DNA of 64,000 bases from Phycisphaerae bacterium (GTDB lineage: Bacteria > Planctomycetota > Phycisphaerae > SM23-33). The stretch spans positions 1-64,000 of the forward strand of contig JASLNT010000001.1 in the NCBI GenBank assembly GCA_030745875.1, written 5' to 3'. The notes under the pieces are model-generated. The model ran no database searches and had not been told where the DNA came from. It saw only the letters and a list, made by a program, of their open reading frames with translations. This document shows positions 27,138-35,634 of this stretch, piece after piece (position 1 is the stretch's first letter; the number at the start of each line of letters is the position of its first letter). The position numbers and the translations under genes were made by a program.

Positions 27138-28334
27138 TCAGCCCTTAACAAAAGCCGGAATGACCCTCGCAGGCGCATCCTTCAGCATGGTTCCCATCCC
27201 CTTGTTGTGCGCCGTGATCACAACGATGAGCTCCAGTTTCGGAAAGATCAGAATGAACTGCCCGCCGGCTCCGCGTCCGGCCTTGCAGTGGTGCGTCTTT
27301 CCGCCGACCTTGAAATTGTTAATCCACCAGAAATACCCGTAGTACGACGTTCCGTACGACAGAACTATGGGGCTCGTGGCGCGCTGGATGAACTTCTTCG
27401 GGATCAGTTGCTCTCCGTTCCATTTTCCGTCGGAAAGGACCAGCATTCCCATTTTCAGCATGTCGCGAGAGCGTATGCTGCATCCGGCCGCGGATTTCGG
27501 AAGTCCGCTGGTGTCGGCCTGCCAACCGTAGTTGGTGATACCCATCTTCCCGAGCAGTTCCTTCTTGATGAACTCCTTCGCACCGCCATCGACAACGGCC
27601 TCGACAACCTGCATCGTCATCGCCGGATCGGAACCCTGGTATTTGAATTTCACGCCTTTTTTCGGGATCGGCGCGCTGTATTGCATATAGGCCTGGATCT
27701 GACGCTGACCCTTGAGCAGAGCGGGTTTCTTCCTGAGCTCTTTGACCTTCTCCCTATCAAGACGAATGCCCGAGCCCATGTGCATAGCCCTGTCCAATGT
27801 TATCTCCGCAGCCCCTGCTGCAAGTTTGGTTTTGTCCACATCCTTGAGGAAGCTCACGACAGGCTTCTTCAGATCCTCCATCGAGAGATGTCCCAGTTGT
27901 ATCGCCCGGCCGAGCGCCAGCGCTGTATATGACTTTGTAATCGACATCTGGTAGTGGGGATAATTGATGCGGCCGCGTCGAAAATACGATTCAAAAACCA
28001 GCTTTCCCTTATAGCTGATAAGCAGGCTGTCTGTGCTGTGCTTCGTGTCTTCGGGTCCTTTGGCGATCTCGCGGGCGAAGGCGAGAATCTTTTTCTTGTC
28101 GCCGCCGTCAGCACCGAGCTTGCCAACTGGAATTCCATCATCCAGTTTCGTCGGGGCCGTGCTGATGTACGGCTTGTCGAGATATTCAATCAGCTTCTCT
28201 TTGCCGTACGAGACGTCAGCGGCGTTAAGATCCGTTACTTCCGGCGCCAGACCGTTGTTCTCGGCAGCTATTGCGCTGAAACTGAACAGAGAAGTCAGCA
28301 ACGCTGCGATTGCGGCTCTCGTCATGAATTTCAT
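27138..28334 (-). CDS. Serine hydrolase, beta-lactamase/class C family
   Basis: The 398-residue product begins MKFMTRAAIAALLTSLFSFSAIAA, a signal peptide, and carries the class C/beta-lactamase-related fold: SITKSYTALALG with the SxxK nucleophile (S-I-T-K), the LDDGIPVG entry, AMHMGSGIRL, the SYGTSYYGYFWWIN strand and the C-terminal KAGRGAGGQFILIFPKLELIVVIT with the HxG-like strand. Family members are esterases, transpeptidase-like enzymes or DD-peptidases; the substrate is unknown. I place the start at 28334 because GGGAAGGA lies six bases before it; ATGs further upstream would remove this site or add a long non-homologous extension that runs through the inverted repeat. Confidence 0.85.
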   Translation of the reverse strand: MKFMTRAAIAALLTSLFSFSAIAAENNGLAPEVTDLNAADVSYGKEKLIEYLDKPYISTAPTKLDDGIPVGKLGADGGDKKKILAFAREIAKGPEDTKHSTDSLLISYKGKLVFESYFRRGRINYPHYQMSITKSYTALALGRAIQLGHLSMEDLKKPVVSFLKDVDKTKLAAGAAEITLDRAMHMGSGIRLDREKVKELRKKPALLKGQRQIQAYMQYSAPIPKKGVKFKYQGSDPAMTMQVVEAVVDGGAKEFIKKELLGKMGITNYGWQADTSGLPKSAAGCSIRSRDMLKMGMLVLSDGKWNGEQLIPKKFIQRATSPIVLSYGTSYYGYFWWINNFKVGGKTHHCKAGRGAGGQFILIFPKLELIVVITAHNKGMGTMLKDAPARVIPAFVKG

Positions 28335-28387
28335 TCTCATTCCTTCCCGCTCTTCCTTCTTCTCTTCAACGTCAAGGGTCTTCAGCG

Positions 28388-28673
28388 TGGGATTTTCCGG
28401 ACGCCGTTGGGCCCGCGACCCTCGCGGGGCATTTGCAGTGATTGTATCCAATGCGTTGCGTCGAGCAAGCTGAACCTGGCGTCCGGGGCTTGGGTTGCGT
28501 TGCGGAAGGGATCGATCAGCGAATCGGCCCTCCGACCTCACCGATGGCGCGGCTCAACGTCTATGGTCCGATGCCCAGACCCCACATTCAGTTTGCACAA
28601 CGCGCCGCATCGCATACAATCACTGTGAGAACCCTGCGACGGTCGCGGGCCCAACGGCGTCCGGGAAATCCCA
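28388..28673. repeat. Large imperfect inverted repeat (about 101-bp arms)
   Basis: The arms 28388-28488 and 28573-28673 align without gaps when one is reverse-complemented. The outer 38 bases (28388-28425 versus 28636-28673) are nearly identical, and a second block (28436-28447 versus 28614-28625) matches perfectly at the same offset of 48 bases; inward the match falls to roughly 70%. An 85-base centre separates the arms. Each arm encodes VAGPTASGKS reading outward, the Walker A signature of MiaA. Confidence 0.75.
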
Positions 28674-28743
28674 GCTAATGGCATGCGTGGCTTCGGGCGA
28701 ACTGGGATCTGAGGTCTTGAGGAGTACTACCGATGATCGGTGA
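28642..28743 (+). pseudogene. Fragment resembling the 5' end of miaA (tRNA dimethylallyltransferase)
   Basis: The frame reads VAGPTASGKSQLM, then ACVASGELGSEVL and STTDD before a stop at 28741. GPTASGKS is the MiaA P-loop, and the LG.EV(L/I).S..D spacing after it matches the MiaA N-terminus. It is only 33 residues long and has no start codon in frame nearby. A shorter copy (VAGPTASGKS) lies on the minus strand in the left arm of the inverted repeat, at about 28389-28418. The stop falls within the start of the next gene (28733). Confidence 0.5.
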
Positions 28744-29245
28744 TCACGCTGAGACCAGATGGGCGAAGATACTTGTCATGTTCCTCCTCATTGCAGGTGC
28801 AATGTCGGGTATCGCTTCTTGTGAAAGGGGCGCGGGGACAAGTGGGCGAATAATCAAGACGAGGGATGTAACAACGCAAATTGGAGGACGGACTGCCGAA
28901 GTGAGAATCATCTCGTCTAGAAATCGGGGATTCAGGTTCAACCATAACGTCATTGGCGGTGGAGACCAGAAACACGATGTAAGGGTGAGTTTCGAAGACG
29001 GCAAGACTATCGAATTCAAGATCACCTCTTCAATTCCCGCGGCAATCTTGGAGAGCGAGGGAATCTATTACATTGCCTGTGCTCCAGGCGACGAGCCGAG
29101 GTGGTGGTTTGCAACTCTGGATGAAGAGGGGAACCTGACCCAGATCAGCAGGAAAGACTTACCGAGAGGCAAGATAAACTTGAATTTGGTTGAACCTTAT
29201 ATGCTTGCCTGGGCCCAAGACTCCTTCCGGAATTCTGGGGGGTAA
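28733..29245 (+). CDS. Small hypothetical lipoprotein
   Basis: The 170-residue protein has a hydrophobic segment (ILVMFLLIAGAMSGIASC) ending in a lipobox-like IASC. The mature part is charged and beta-rich (VRIISSRNRGFRF, VRVSFEDGKTIEFKI, YYIACAPGDEPRWWFATLDEEG). I recognise no family. TGAGGAG lies about ten bases before the ATG at 28733. The start overlaps the end of the miaA-like fragment, so this gene seems to have taken its leader from the repeat. Confidence 0.6.
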   Translation: MIGDHAETRWAKILVMFLLIAGAMSGIASCERGAGTSGRIIKTRDVTTQIGGRTAEVRIISSRNRGFRFNHNVIGGGDQKHDVRVSFEDGKTIEFKITSSIPAAILESEGIYYIACAPGDEPRWWFATLDEEGNLTQISRKDLPRGKINLNLVEPYMLAWAQDSFRNSGG

Positions 29246-29349
29246 TTCGGAAAATTCCGGGGACATCCATGGGCAAGTCTCCGGAAGGACATGCGGGTTT
29301 AAACAGATATGGTAGGTGCAACACCAGGGCTGACTTGTGGAGACAGAAA

Positions 29350-29784
29350 ATGATTGTCATACGAGTGTGTACGTTACGTTACATTACGGGCTTCCTGGCT
29401 GGCGTGTTTGTGCTGATGACCTCTGTGGGGTGTCAGCAGAACATTGACCCGGGGATCACCTCCGGCAATGACGGGAGTAAATGGTCCAAGCCGTTGGTGT
29501 TGGAGTCATATCGTCAGTCCGTATCCGTCTCCCGGCCAACACCGTCGCAAAAGGCCCGGGAGGAATTCCTTACAAAGCAACTTAATGGTGCTCCGGGAAC
29601 GCCTCCATTCTCCGAAGTTAGATATGACGCATTGGGGCATGCGGAACACTATGTCTTTGGAGATGGAAGACTTGATGGTCACGGTTCCTACTATACATAC
29701 GATGTAAAAAAGGGACAGTGGGTAAGCCGCATGATTATCCTTCGTGGGCGCAAGGTGATCTTCACAAAGGCGAACCCTCAATGA
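29350..29784 (+). CDS. Small hypothetical lipoprotein
   Basis: The 144-residue protein begins MIVIRVCTLRYITGFLAGVF and has a lipobox (TSVGC). The mature part includes SVSRPTPSQKAREEFLTKQ and a C-terminal strand-rich segment (YYTYDVKKGQWVSRMIILRGRKVIFTK). No family was recognised. The ATG at 29350 is chosen over one at 29269 because GGAGA lies just before it and the membrane segment then sits at the N-terminus. It follows another small lipoprotein by about 100 bp and may be co-transcribed with it. Confidence 0.6.
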   Translation: MIVIRVCTLRYITGFLAGVFVLMTSVGCQQNIDPGITSGNDGSKWSKPLVLESYRQSVSVSRPTPSQKAREEFLTKQLNGAPGTPPFSEVRYDALGHAEHYVFGDGRLDGHGSYYTYDVKKGQWVSRMIILRGRKVIFTKANPQ

Positions 29785-29956
29785 GTAGGGACCATGCCGC
29801 CCGAGTTTCAGAATCTGGTGATGATTGAGAGCGAAGGGGCAGAGTTGAATCGCGATTAAGACAGATTCGGCGTAGTTCCTTAAAACGGATCGAACTTGGG
29901 GGGGCGACTTTGACTTTGGGGCTGAGGCGCATCTCAATCTTTCGATGGAGATTACT

Positions 29957-29979
29957 CCTCCGAGTTTCAAACTTGGAGG
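29957..29979. repeat. Short inverted repeat next to the insertion sequence
   Basis: CCTCCGAGTTT (29957-29967) pairs with AAACTTGGAGG (29969-29979), 10 of 11 positions, just left of the presumed end of the insertion sequence. There is no U tract. Confidence 0.3.
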
Positions 29980-29991
29980 TTCCGGGATCAA

Positions 29992-31178
29992 CAGGGCAAC
30001 CGCAAAGTCAGGTTTCCAATGTAATCAGGTTCAGCAGGAAGTCGTGATCCCAGCCGGCGAGTTTCCTTTTTTGACGAATACTGGCTTTGACGGATGTGTC
30101 GGCTTTTAGCAGATTCAGGGCGATTCTCGACAGGCGGGTGTAGTTTTCAGCGGCGTGGTCTTTTCGAATTCGCCGGGCGTCTTCATGGAACACCACATCC
30201 ATCCGCCAATGCAGTTGATTCTCCACGCCCCAATGATCTCGAGAACATCTCAGCAGAGTCTTCGCATCGGCTGGCAGGCTGCTGATGTAGTAATGGCGTT
30301 TTCGCGTCGTCTCTGTGCCAATCCGGCGGATACGCTCCACACATACGACCGTTTTCAAACCAGGCCAATCATCACTCGGAGCCACCCCGGCGATATCGTC
30401 GCTGCACCAGCATCGTCTAGTTTCGATGCGGCCATGGCCCGCTTCGGTGGTCTCCGAGAAGTCATAACGAACACCGCGGCAATCATCTGTCAGGCCCTGA
30501 TCAAAGAGCAGTTCGATGTTTTCATGCAATGACGGCTGATTGTCTTTGACTTGCAGCAGATAGTTTCCTTTGCCCTGACGGATGACCTTGGCGGTTTTCT
30601 TCTGGCAGTGCATCGCATCGGCGGTGACGATAGCGCCGTCCAGGTCCAACAGCTTAAGAAGCCTCGGCAAAACGGGAATTTCGTTCTCTTTTGTGCCGCA
30701 GACCATCTGGCCCAGGACCGACTGATTGGTCGTACACCACGCATTGATCATATGCAACGCCGTCTTTTCCGAGGCGGTGTCAAAACTGTGACGCAACGTT
30801 TTTCCATCGACAGCAATCAGCCGTCCTTGGCTGGTGTCGCTGAGATGGGCCATCCATTGGCGAAAACACGATTCAAACCCGTCGGGATCGAGTTTGGCGA
30901 ACACGCGGGCAAATGTGTCGTGGCTGGGGATGCCATGAGGCAGATCAAGAAAGGTGGCGAACCATTCGGCTTTGCACTTGCCGAAAATCTCGATATCTTC
31001 CCAGCCGTCAGCGTTGCAAATTACCGCAGTAATCGCAATGGCGATCATGTCCGGCAGACGGTGACGAATGCCTCGTTTTTCTCTAGGATCGTTCATAGGG
31101 CGAAAAAAGCGCAGCGCACCACAGGGGGCTTTGGCGTCCATGCCGAAGTCCTTTCAATAGGGGATTAGGTTATCCCTG
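29992..31178 (-). mobile_element. ISAs1-family insertion sequence (ends tentative)
   Basis: The element encloses the transposase at 30008-31141. The right end reads, inward on the minus strand, CAGGGATAACCTAATCCCC from 31178; the left end on the plus strand reads CAGGGCAACC from 29992. The shared CAGGG and AACC support these as terminal repeats, but the match beyond ten bases is poor. No clear target-site duplication flanks it (ends GGGATCAA and CGCAGCTG). The length of about 1.19 kb is normal for the family. Confidence 0.65.
30008..31141 (-). CDS. ISAs1-family transposase
   Basis: The 377-residue protein shows the DDE transposase layout of the ISAs1 family. It has an N-terminal DDE_Tnp_1-associated part (FRPMNDPREKRGIRHRLPDMIAIAITAVICNADGW, with FFRPMNDPR at the start), HGIPSHDTFARVFAKLDP, first catalytic Asp in LIAVDGKTLRHS, second in DGAIVTADAMHCQKKTA, a KDNQPSLHENIE segment and the Glu-bearing C-terminal HWGVENQLHWRMDVVFHEDA. 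Length and motifs are complete, so it may be active. The start at 31141 lies 37 bp inside the right end of the element. Confidence 0.93.
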   Translation of the reverse strand: MDAKAPCGALRFFRPMNDPREKRGIRHRLPDMIAIAITAVICNADGWEDIEIFGKCKAEWFATFLDLPHGIPSHDTFARVFAKLDPDGFESCFRQWMAHLSDTSQGRLIAVDGKTLRHSFDTASEKTALHMINAWCTTNQSVLGQMVCGTKENEIPVLPRLLKLLDLDGAIVTADAMHCQKKTAKVIRQGKGNYLLQVKDNQPSLHENIELLFDQGLTDDCRGVRYDFSETTEAGHGRIETRRCWCSDDIAGVAPSDDWPGLKTVVCVERIRRIGTETTRKRHYYISSLPADAKTLLRCSRDHWGVENQLHWRMDVVFHEDARRIRKDHAAENYTRLSRIALNLLKADTSVKASIRQKRKLAGWDHDFLLNLITLET

Positions 31179-31385
31179 CGCAGCTGCTGCAGGCGTCTGC
31201 CCCAGCTTATACCATCGTTGCGGCAAAAGCGCAACCCTAACTTGATACGAACATCTCAAAAAACTACCGAGGACGACTTTGCGGTCGCCCTGCCGGGATC
31301 AATGATCGGCTTGACCTGCCTGACTGCTGCACTTAGACTCGATGGTCGATCGTTTCGAATTAGAAAACTCTATGGAGATCCGAGC

Positions 31386-32237
31386 ATGTCCGAATTTAAG
31401 TACGGTCTGAATCTTTTGGTGTATACGGCGGCGTTTTCGGCCGATCAACTCGACCTGGTCGCCAAGGTCGCCGACATGGGCTACGACGGCGTCGAAGTTC
31501 CGTTCAACGATCTGAGCATACTGGACCCCGCCGCAACGCGCAAAGCGTGCCAAGCCGCCGGAGTCGACATGACCGCCTGCTGCGTAATCATGCCGGGCGA
31601 GAGCATCTCAAGCCCCGACGCAGACCAGCGCGTCCGCGGAGTCGAACGCCTGCGACGCATGATCGACATCACCGCCGAGATGGGCGGGAATATAGTATCC
31701 GGACCGCTCTATGCGCCAGTCGGACACATGACCGGGAAAGCACGCACCGAAGAGGAATGGAACTGGTGCGCAGACGGACTGGCCGCCGGAGCCGAACACG
31801 CCGCATCCGCCGGTGTGACGCTGGTTATCGAACCGCTGAACCGTTTCGAGACGTATCTCTTCAACACCGCCGCCGATGCGGTCAAGCTCGTGGAAACCGT
31901 GGGCAGCGAGAACCTGAAAATCCAAATCGACACGTTCCACGGGAACATCGAAGAGAAAGACACCGCAGCGGCCATCCGGGCTACGGGAAAATGGCTGGGG
32001 CATTTCCACGCGTCGGAGTCCGACCGCGGAGTGCTCGGAACCGGGCAGGTTCGCTGGTCTGAAGTGTTCGCGGCCCTGCACGAGATAGACTACAGCGGAT
32101 GGGTGACGATCGAGAGTTTCGCAACGGGCATTCTGGACCTGTGCGCTGCGGCGTGCATCTGGCGCCCGATCTACGAATCGGCTGACGGACTGGCGATAGA
32201 CGGACTGGCGTTCCTGAAACAAGCCGCACAAGCGTAA
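31386..32237 (+). CDS. Sugar phosphate isomerase/epimerase (xylose-isomerase-like TIM barrel)
   Basis: The 283-residue enzyme follows the AP endonuclease family 2 TIM barrel of ketose 3-epimerases. Metal-binding residues appear in VIEPLNRFETY (Glu), QIDTFHGNIEE (Asp and His), GHFHASESDRGVLG (His) and SGWVTIESF (Glu), with VAKVADMGYDGVEVPF at the N-terminus. The fold and metal set match D-tagatose/D-psicose 3-epimerase-like enzymes; the actual sugar is unknown. It is cytoplasmic (no signal). The ATG at 31386 has GGAG about 11 bases upstream; in-frame codons before it do not look like protein. It is followed after 42 bp by the LamG/HZS-like gene and then two sulfatases, so it may process sugars released by them. 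Confidence 0.86.
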   Translation: MSEFKYGLNLLVYTAAFSADQLDLVAKVADMGYDGVEVPFNDLSILDPAATRKACQAAGVDMTACCVIMPGESISSPDADQRVRGVERLRRMIDITAEMGGNIVSGPLYAPVGHMTGKARTEEEWNWCADGLAAGAEHAASAGVTLVIEPLNRFETYLFNTAADAVKLVETVGSENLKIQIDTFHGNIEEKDTAAAIRATGKWLGHFHASESDRGVLGTGQVRWSEVFAALHEIDYSGWVTIESFATGILDLCAAACIWRPIYESADGLAIDGLAFLKQAAQA

Positions 32238-32279
32238 CGGAGCCTCGCTGCAGCGAAGGAGCCGGGAGGCGATAAGGCT

Positions 32280-35200
32280 ATGAACGGCAAGAAATGTCGG
32301 ATGACAATTCTCGTTGCCGCGGTGGTTCTGTTCACGGCGGTGCTGTCGGGAGCCTCGGCGGGCGAGGCCGGGCCGAAGGTGCTCGTTGGCCACTGGAAAA
32401 TGGACGACTCGGCCGGCAGCGCGAAAGTAACCGACTCGTCGCCGAATGCTCTGCACGGCTCGTTCAACAGCAGGACGTCCGGTTCCTCCGCTCAGGGCAA
32501 AGTCGACCGTTCATTGAGCTTCTCCGGGAAGACATTCGCAGACCTTTCCAAACACGCCGCACCGCTGGGCAAGCTCAAGGATTTCACCGTGTCAATGTGG
32601 ATTCAGCACACCCCGGGCCCCAGTCGGATGCTCTTTACCTGGTCTGACGGAACTCTTAACCACCGCATGCAAGCCGAAGTGCACAACGCAAGACTGCATT
32701 TCGGGTGGCAAGCCGGGGGCGGTTGGCGATCGTTTGCGACACGACCGCTGAACTGGAAAAAAGGCCAGTGGTATCACGTGGCGTTTATCAACGACTCGGC
32801 GGCGGGCAAGACAGTCGTCCGCAGCAACGACCGCGTGCGAGCGACGAGTCTCAGCACGCTCGGGCCCGCGGATTTGCGCGCCGGCGTCAAGCGCGTTCAG
32901 ATCGGCGCGGTGAACGGGGCGTACGGATTCACCGGGCGGATCGACGATGTGCGCCTCTACAACATCGCCCTGTGCAATGCGGACATCAGGGCGCTGTTTC
33001 TGGGCAAGAAAATCTCGGGCAAACCGGCCGTTGCGATACCGCTGGCCAGGTTGTCGACACTGGAGAGAGACTGGTTCTTCCAAGCCGAGAAACAACCCCT
33101 CCTTCCGCGCTCGCAGGCGGAAATCGGATGGGCTCGGGAAATGATCCGACACATGGTTCGCAGCGGGATGGAGAAGGCGAAGCTGACGGGGGAACTCTCA
33201 GCACTGGAGCGTCTGAAGACCAAATCCGCCGAAATGTCCGCATCGTCCGACACTGACGAACTGAAGGCGTGGGAACTATACCGCGAGGTCCGCAAGGTCA
33301 AACGCAGGCTCATGTTCAAACGCCCGGAAATCGACTTCGACGAGGTCGTGTTCGTCGACGTTCCTTACACTCGCGGGGGCGAATGGCAGCACCAAAGCCG
33401 CTACCGAAGCATCATGTGCGCATCGCACGGAGGGAAGCTGGCGGTCCTTAAGGGACTCTCGGGCCAGGGAAAATTGCGCAAACTCGCACCGGCCGACCAG
33501 CCGGCCGCTTTTCTCAGGCCCGATGTCTCGTACGACGGAAAAAAAGTGCTGTTCTGCATGAAACCGCAGTCAGACAAGGGATACCACCTCTACGAAATCG
33601 GAGCCGATGGAGGCGGGCTGAGACAGATCACCTCGGGCGGATACTCCGATCTCGATCCGGTCTACCTTCCGGACGGGAATATCATCTTCCTGACGTCGCG
33701 GGCGAACGTCTGCGGCGGATGCGCGCCGTGGGCGCCGCAGCACATAACCGCACGCTGCGATCCGAACGGAAAGAACATCTACCTGCTCAGCGTCTCCAGC
33801 GAGCCGGAGTATTCCCCTTCGGTCCTGAATGACGGGCGGGTGATCTACACGCGATGGGAGTACAACGACAGGGGTCTAAACCGAATCCAGAGCCTGTGGA
33901 CGATGAATCCCGACGGCACGGCGTCGAACACGTACTGGGGCAACCACAGCGTCTATCCGGACCATCTCGGTGAAGCGCGGAGCATCCCGGGAACATCGCT
34001 GGTGATGTTCAACGCCATGGGGCATCACGACATGTACCGCGGCTGCGTGGGAATAGTCGACGTCGCAGCCGGTCTGAATTACCCAAAAGGCCTGAAGAAA
34101 GTCACTCTCGATGTTCCCTGGCCGGAAGTTGGCGACGGACCGACGCGCCCCGAACCGGTGTCCGCCGACTACCACGCATCAGGGATGTTTGGAGGATACA
34201 AATCGCCATATCCGTTGAGCGAGGAACTGTTTCTAGTCTCCGCCAGAGCCGGACAGCGCAACGGACGCAACAGCGGAAACGAACCGAACCGCGGGAACTT
34301 CAAGCTCTATCTGATGGACATCCGCGGAAATCGAGAATTGATTCACCAGGGCGCGCATAATGTTATCTACGCCCAACCGATCCGGCGAAGGAAACGCCCG
34401 GCGGTGCGTCCGGACATGACTGTCTGGCCCGGATCGGAGAAAGAAGGCAAACCAATCGCGCCGGGAAGATTCTACAGCGGAGACGTGTATGAAGGCATGG
34501 ACGAGAAGGTCCGCGGTCTGGCGAAATCGCTCCGCGTGATCGAATGCGTACAGCGGAACTACACAACCGGCTGCGTTGACGGCGGCGGTTCGCCGTTTGG
34601 CAGCGGAAGCAACGTCGCACTCGACGGCCGGAAATTCAAAGGCGGAAACCCGGGCAAGAAGATCGTCGACGTGCCCTGGGGCGACGGAGCCATTCTAGCC
34701 GGTCCGGCGATCGCCATCGCCAGCAACACGCGTCTGAAACGCGTTCTGGGCACAGTACCGATCGCCCCCGACGGGTCCTTCAGCTTCATCGCCCCGCCCG
34801 GAAAGGCGCTGTACTTCCAACTCCTGAACGCCGACGGTCTGGTCCTGCAGTCCATGCGGTCCTGGGTTAACCTCATGCCCGGCGAGCAGCGCGGCTGCGT
34901 AGGTTGTCACAAGGGACAACTCAACACGCCCGTCTCGGGGAAGGTGCGGAACCTGGCTAACAGACCGCCCGACAAGATCACTCCGCCTTCGTGGGGCGTA
35001 AAGACGCTGAGCTACGTTCAAGACATCCAACCGATCTTCGACAAGAACTGCGCCAAGTGTCACCAGGGCAAGGGCAAGGGGCGAAAGAAGCTCGACCTGA
35101 CGCTTCGACCGGACCCGAAGAAACGCTGGGGAGGCATATTCCCCGAACCGTACATAACGCTGACGTGCGGCGATAACCCGGTCAACAATTTCGCCACCAT

Positions 35201-35570
35201 CGGGCGCAGAAAACCGACCATCGCGGGCAACTTCTTCATCTGGGAACTGTATCCCACGTTTGAGCCGATGACGAAATGGTCTTACAAGAGCCCGCTGATC
35301 AACATGCACCTCCGCGGCGAGCATAATAAGGTCAAGCTGTCGAAAGACGAGTTGGGCAAGCTGATCGCCTGGGTCGACACCAACTGTCATTTCCGCAGCC
35401 TGAATGACGTGTTGGCGATCTCCGATCCCGATGCTGACTGGTTCCTGAACTGGCCTTACCGTCCGCGGTTGGGTTCGGCTCGGTACGTGAACCATCTCTA
35501 TTCTCAGGATGAGTTCAAGACGCCCGAAAACCGCCTTTCGCTGCGCGAGAAGATGAGGAAGAAGGACTAG
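32280..35570 (+). CDS. Diheme HZS-alpha-like propeller protein with N-terminal LamG (paralogue 2)
   Basis: The 1096-residue protein has a signal peptide (LVAAVVLFTAVLSGASAGEAG), a LamG/concanavalin-like domain (about 38-240: VGHWKMDDSAGSAKVTD, FTVSMWIQHTPG, KGQWYHVAFIND, GRIDDVRLYNIAL), a helical linker (about 270-350, ending EVRKVKRRLMFKRPEIDFDEVVFVD) and the HZS-alpha/TolB propeller (about 350-830: SYDGKKVLFCM, YLPDGNIIFLTSRANVC, VLNDGRVIYTRWEYND, GHH in NAMGHHDMYRG, SPYPLSEELFLVSA). Haem-c sites are CVGCH (873-877) and CAKCH (924-928), followed by a cytochrome-like C-terminus (WVDTNCHFR). LamG suggests glycan or surface binding. It lies between the isomerase and two sulfatases on the same strand. 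Confidence 0.88.
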   Translation: MNGKKCRMTILVAAVVLFTAVLSGASAGEAGPKVLVGHWKMDDSAGSAKVTDSSPNALHGSFNSRTSGSSAQGKVDRSLSFSGKTFADLSKHAAPLGKLKDFTVSMWIQHTPGPSRMLFTWSDGTLNHRMQAEVHNARLHFGWQAGGGWRSFATRPLNWKKGQWYHVAFINDSAAGKTVVRSNDRVRATSLSTLGPADLRAGVKRVQIGAVNGAYGFTGRIDDVRLYNIALCNADIRALFLGKKISGKPAVAIPLARLSTLERDWFFQAEKQPLLPRSQAEIGWAREMIRHMVRSGMEKAKLTGELSALERLKTKSAEMSASSDTDELKAWELYREVRKVKRRLMFKRPEIDFDEVVFVDVPYTRGGEWQHQSRYRSIMCASHGGKLAVLKGLSGQGKLRKLAPADQPAAFLRPDVSYDGKKVLFCMKPQSDKGYHLYEIGADGGGLRQITSGGYSDLDPVYLPDGNIIFLTSRANVCGGCAPWAPQHITARCDPNGKNIYLLSVSSEPEYSPSVLNDGRVIYTRWEYNDRGLNRIQSLWTMNPDGTASNTYWGNHSVYPDHLGEARSIPGTSLVMFNAMGHHDMYRGCVGIVDVAAGLNYPKGLKKVTLDVPWPEVGDGPTRPEPVSADYHASGMFGGYKSPYPLSEELFLVSARAGQRNGRNSGNEPNRGNFKLYLMDIRGNRELIHQGAHNVIYAQPIRRRKRPAVRPDMTVWPGSEKEGKPIAPGRFYSGDVYEGMDEKVRGLAKSLRVIECVQRNYTTGCVDGGGSPFGSGSNVALDGRKFKGGNPGKKIVDVPWGDGAILAGPAIAIASNTRLKRVLGTVPIAPDGSFSFIAPPGKALYFQLLNADGLVLQSMRSWVNLMPGEQRGCVGCHKGQLNTPVSGKVRNLANRPPDKITPPSWGVKTLSYVQDIQPIFDKNCAKCHQGKGKGRKKLDLTLRPDPKKRWGGIFPEPYITLTCGDNPVNNFATIGRRKPTIAGNFFIWELYPTFEPMTKWSYKSPLINMHLRGEHNKVKLSKDELGKLIAWVDTNCHFRSLNDVLAISDPDADWFLNWPYRPRLGSARYVNHLYSQDEFKTPENRLSLREKMRKKD

Positions 35571-35634
35571 ACGCCCGACACCGCCGGTCTCACAACCGGT
35601 TTGACACAAACCGACAGCAACACGGAGTACAAGG

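Noticed and set aside
28642..28743. Functional miaA
   Set aside because: Only about 33 residues remain and no start codon is in frame; it can only be a fragment.
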